Assembly: GCA_018659505.1 (NCBI GenBank)
Contig: JABJMI010000262.1
Coordinates: forward strand, 1 to 6,285
DNA from: Planctomicrobium sp.
GTDB taxonomy: Bacteria > Planctomycetota > Planctomycetia > Planctomycetales > Planctomycetaceae
DNA: 6,285 bases
Direction of reading: 5' to 3'
The stretch's first letter is position 1; each line of letters begins with the position of its first letter. The position numbers were made by a program, and so were the translations under genes. Shown here one piece after another: positions 5,614 through 6,285 of the stretch. The notes beneath the pieces were generated by a model. That model ran no database searches. It was given only the letters and a program-made list of their open reading frames with translations, and was not told the DNA's origin.

Positions 5614-6285
5614 ATGAAGTTTATTAAGATGAATCGACGTTGGCATACGGCACTACTTTGTGCGGGAGTTTTCTCGCTGTCAGTTGTCATCACTACTTCA
5701 AGTTCTGCTCAGGATGATGCAGTTGGGTTCTTTGCTGCCGGTGAATTTGCCGCAGGCAACTCCGCCGCAACTCGCGAAACAGCCTCAGTTGAGCAGGCAA
5801 GGCGAGAATCACTGCAAGGTGGGTCTGGTGCAGATTTCACCGCCTTGATCGAGTTGATCCAAACTCAAACATCCGGTCCTTGGCAAGAAATCGATCAAGA
5901 CGGTGGAGACATCTCCGAGTTCGAGAGTGGTGTTCGTGTTGATCCACATGGTGTACTTGCCATGTCTTCACGTAAAGATGCCAACGGTGCGTTGTCAGCT
6001 TTAGGTGTCAGAGCCCGCAAAGCTGATCTCAATCAGAATATGGCACAGGTTGCAAATCTGCGACTTATCTCGCTCACACGTCTTGAAAAAGCAGTCGCTG
6101 AGAGAATTGCTGCTGGCAAGCCAATCATTGAATCAATGAAAATGCTGGCTGGGATTTCTCAAATCGAATACGTCTTCGTCTATCCAGAGACTGGCGAGGT
6201 TGTCATCGGTGGTCCTGCTGAAAGCTGGGAATACAACGAAGTCGGCATGGCAGTCGGAAGCGAATCAGGTCGTCCAATTCTGCAA
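5614..6285 (+). CDS. Exported DUF1598-like protein, 5' part (runs off right edge)
   Basis: The frame is open for 224 codons from the ATG to the last base, so the C-terminus lies outside the window. A classical signal peptide is visible: basic MKFIKMNRR, hydrophobic core about 12-27, and likely cleavage after SSA (30-32) before QDD. There is no proper lipobox. A low-complexity Ala/Glu/Ser stretch (36-70) leads to DFTALIELIQTQTSGPW (74-90) and GVRVDPHGVLA (106-116), a pattern I associate with planctomycete secreted proteins. Next is a helical region (136-180), then IEYVFVYPETGEVVIGGPAESW (184-205), which resembles DUF1598 proteins as I remember them. The family's function is unknown, and location is probably periplasmic or surface. 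A GGAG at 5600-5603, 10 nt away, serves as SD; an in-frame ATG at 5629 is a less likely start because it would remove basic residues of the signal peptide. Confidence 0.85.
   Translation, partial: MKFIKMNRRWHTALLCAGVFSLSVVITTSSSAQDDAVGFFAAGEFAAGNSAATRETASVEQARRESLQGGSGADFTALIELIQTQTSGPWQEIDQDGGDISEFESGVRVDPHGVLAMSSRKDANGALSALGVRARKADLNQNMAQVANLRLISLTRLEKAVAERIAAGKPIIESMKMLAGISQIEYVFVYPETGEVVIGGPAESWEYNEVGMAVGSESGRPILQ

Overview
The window looks like a chromosomal segment of a planctomycete of moderate GC content (roughly mid-40s to 50 percent by eye). Two things suggest this. The protein entering the right edge matches my recollection of the planctomycete-type DUF1598 secreted family. The central gene fuses an HDOD signalling module to a Hanks-type Ser/Thr kinase, a style of signalling protein common in that phylum. 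No search could be run, so the assignment is inference.

Layout, left to right. (1) 1-291, minus strand: 5' part of an unrecognised gene running off the left edge; its start is marked by the best Shine-Dalgarno in the window. (2) 292-479: short intergenic stretch carrying a hairpin (copy A of a repeat family). (3) 480-1853, minus: secreted right-handed parallel beta-helix protein of the pectate-lyase superfamily. (4) 1854-2216: divergent intergenic region with a 25-bp dyad, a candidate operator. (5) 2217-4133, plus: cytoplasmic HDOD-Ser/Thr kinase fusion. (6) 4150-4992, minus: MutM/Fpg DNA glycosylase, tail-to-tail with the kinase across 16 bp. (7) 4993-5613: 621-bp divergent intergenic region holding copies B and C of the repeat family in inverted orientation, plus several smaller palindromes near the next gene. 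(8) 5614-6285, plus: 5' part of an exported DUF1598-like protein running off the right edge.

The genes do not form an operon. Strands alternate, and the only close pair converges. The kinase is probably a signal-transduction protein, MutM is base-excision repair housekeeping, and the beta-helix and DUF1598-like proteins are exported products of unknown role. The most notable non-coding signal is a family of three hairpins sharing the consensus GGYWGCMCAC-N6/7-GTGKGCWGCTAA, all in intergenic DNA, which resembles REP (repetitive extragenic palindrome) elements. No tRNA, rRNA, CRISPR array, insertion sequence or defence system is visible.
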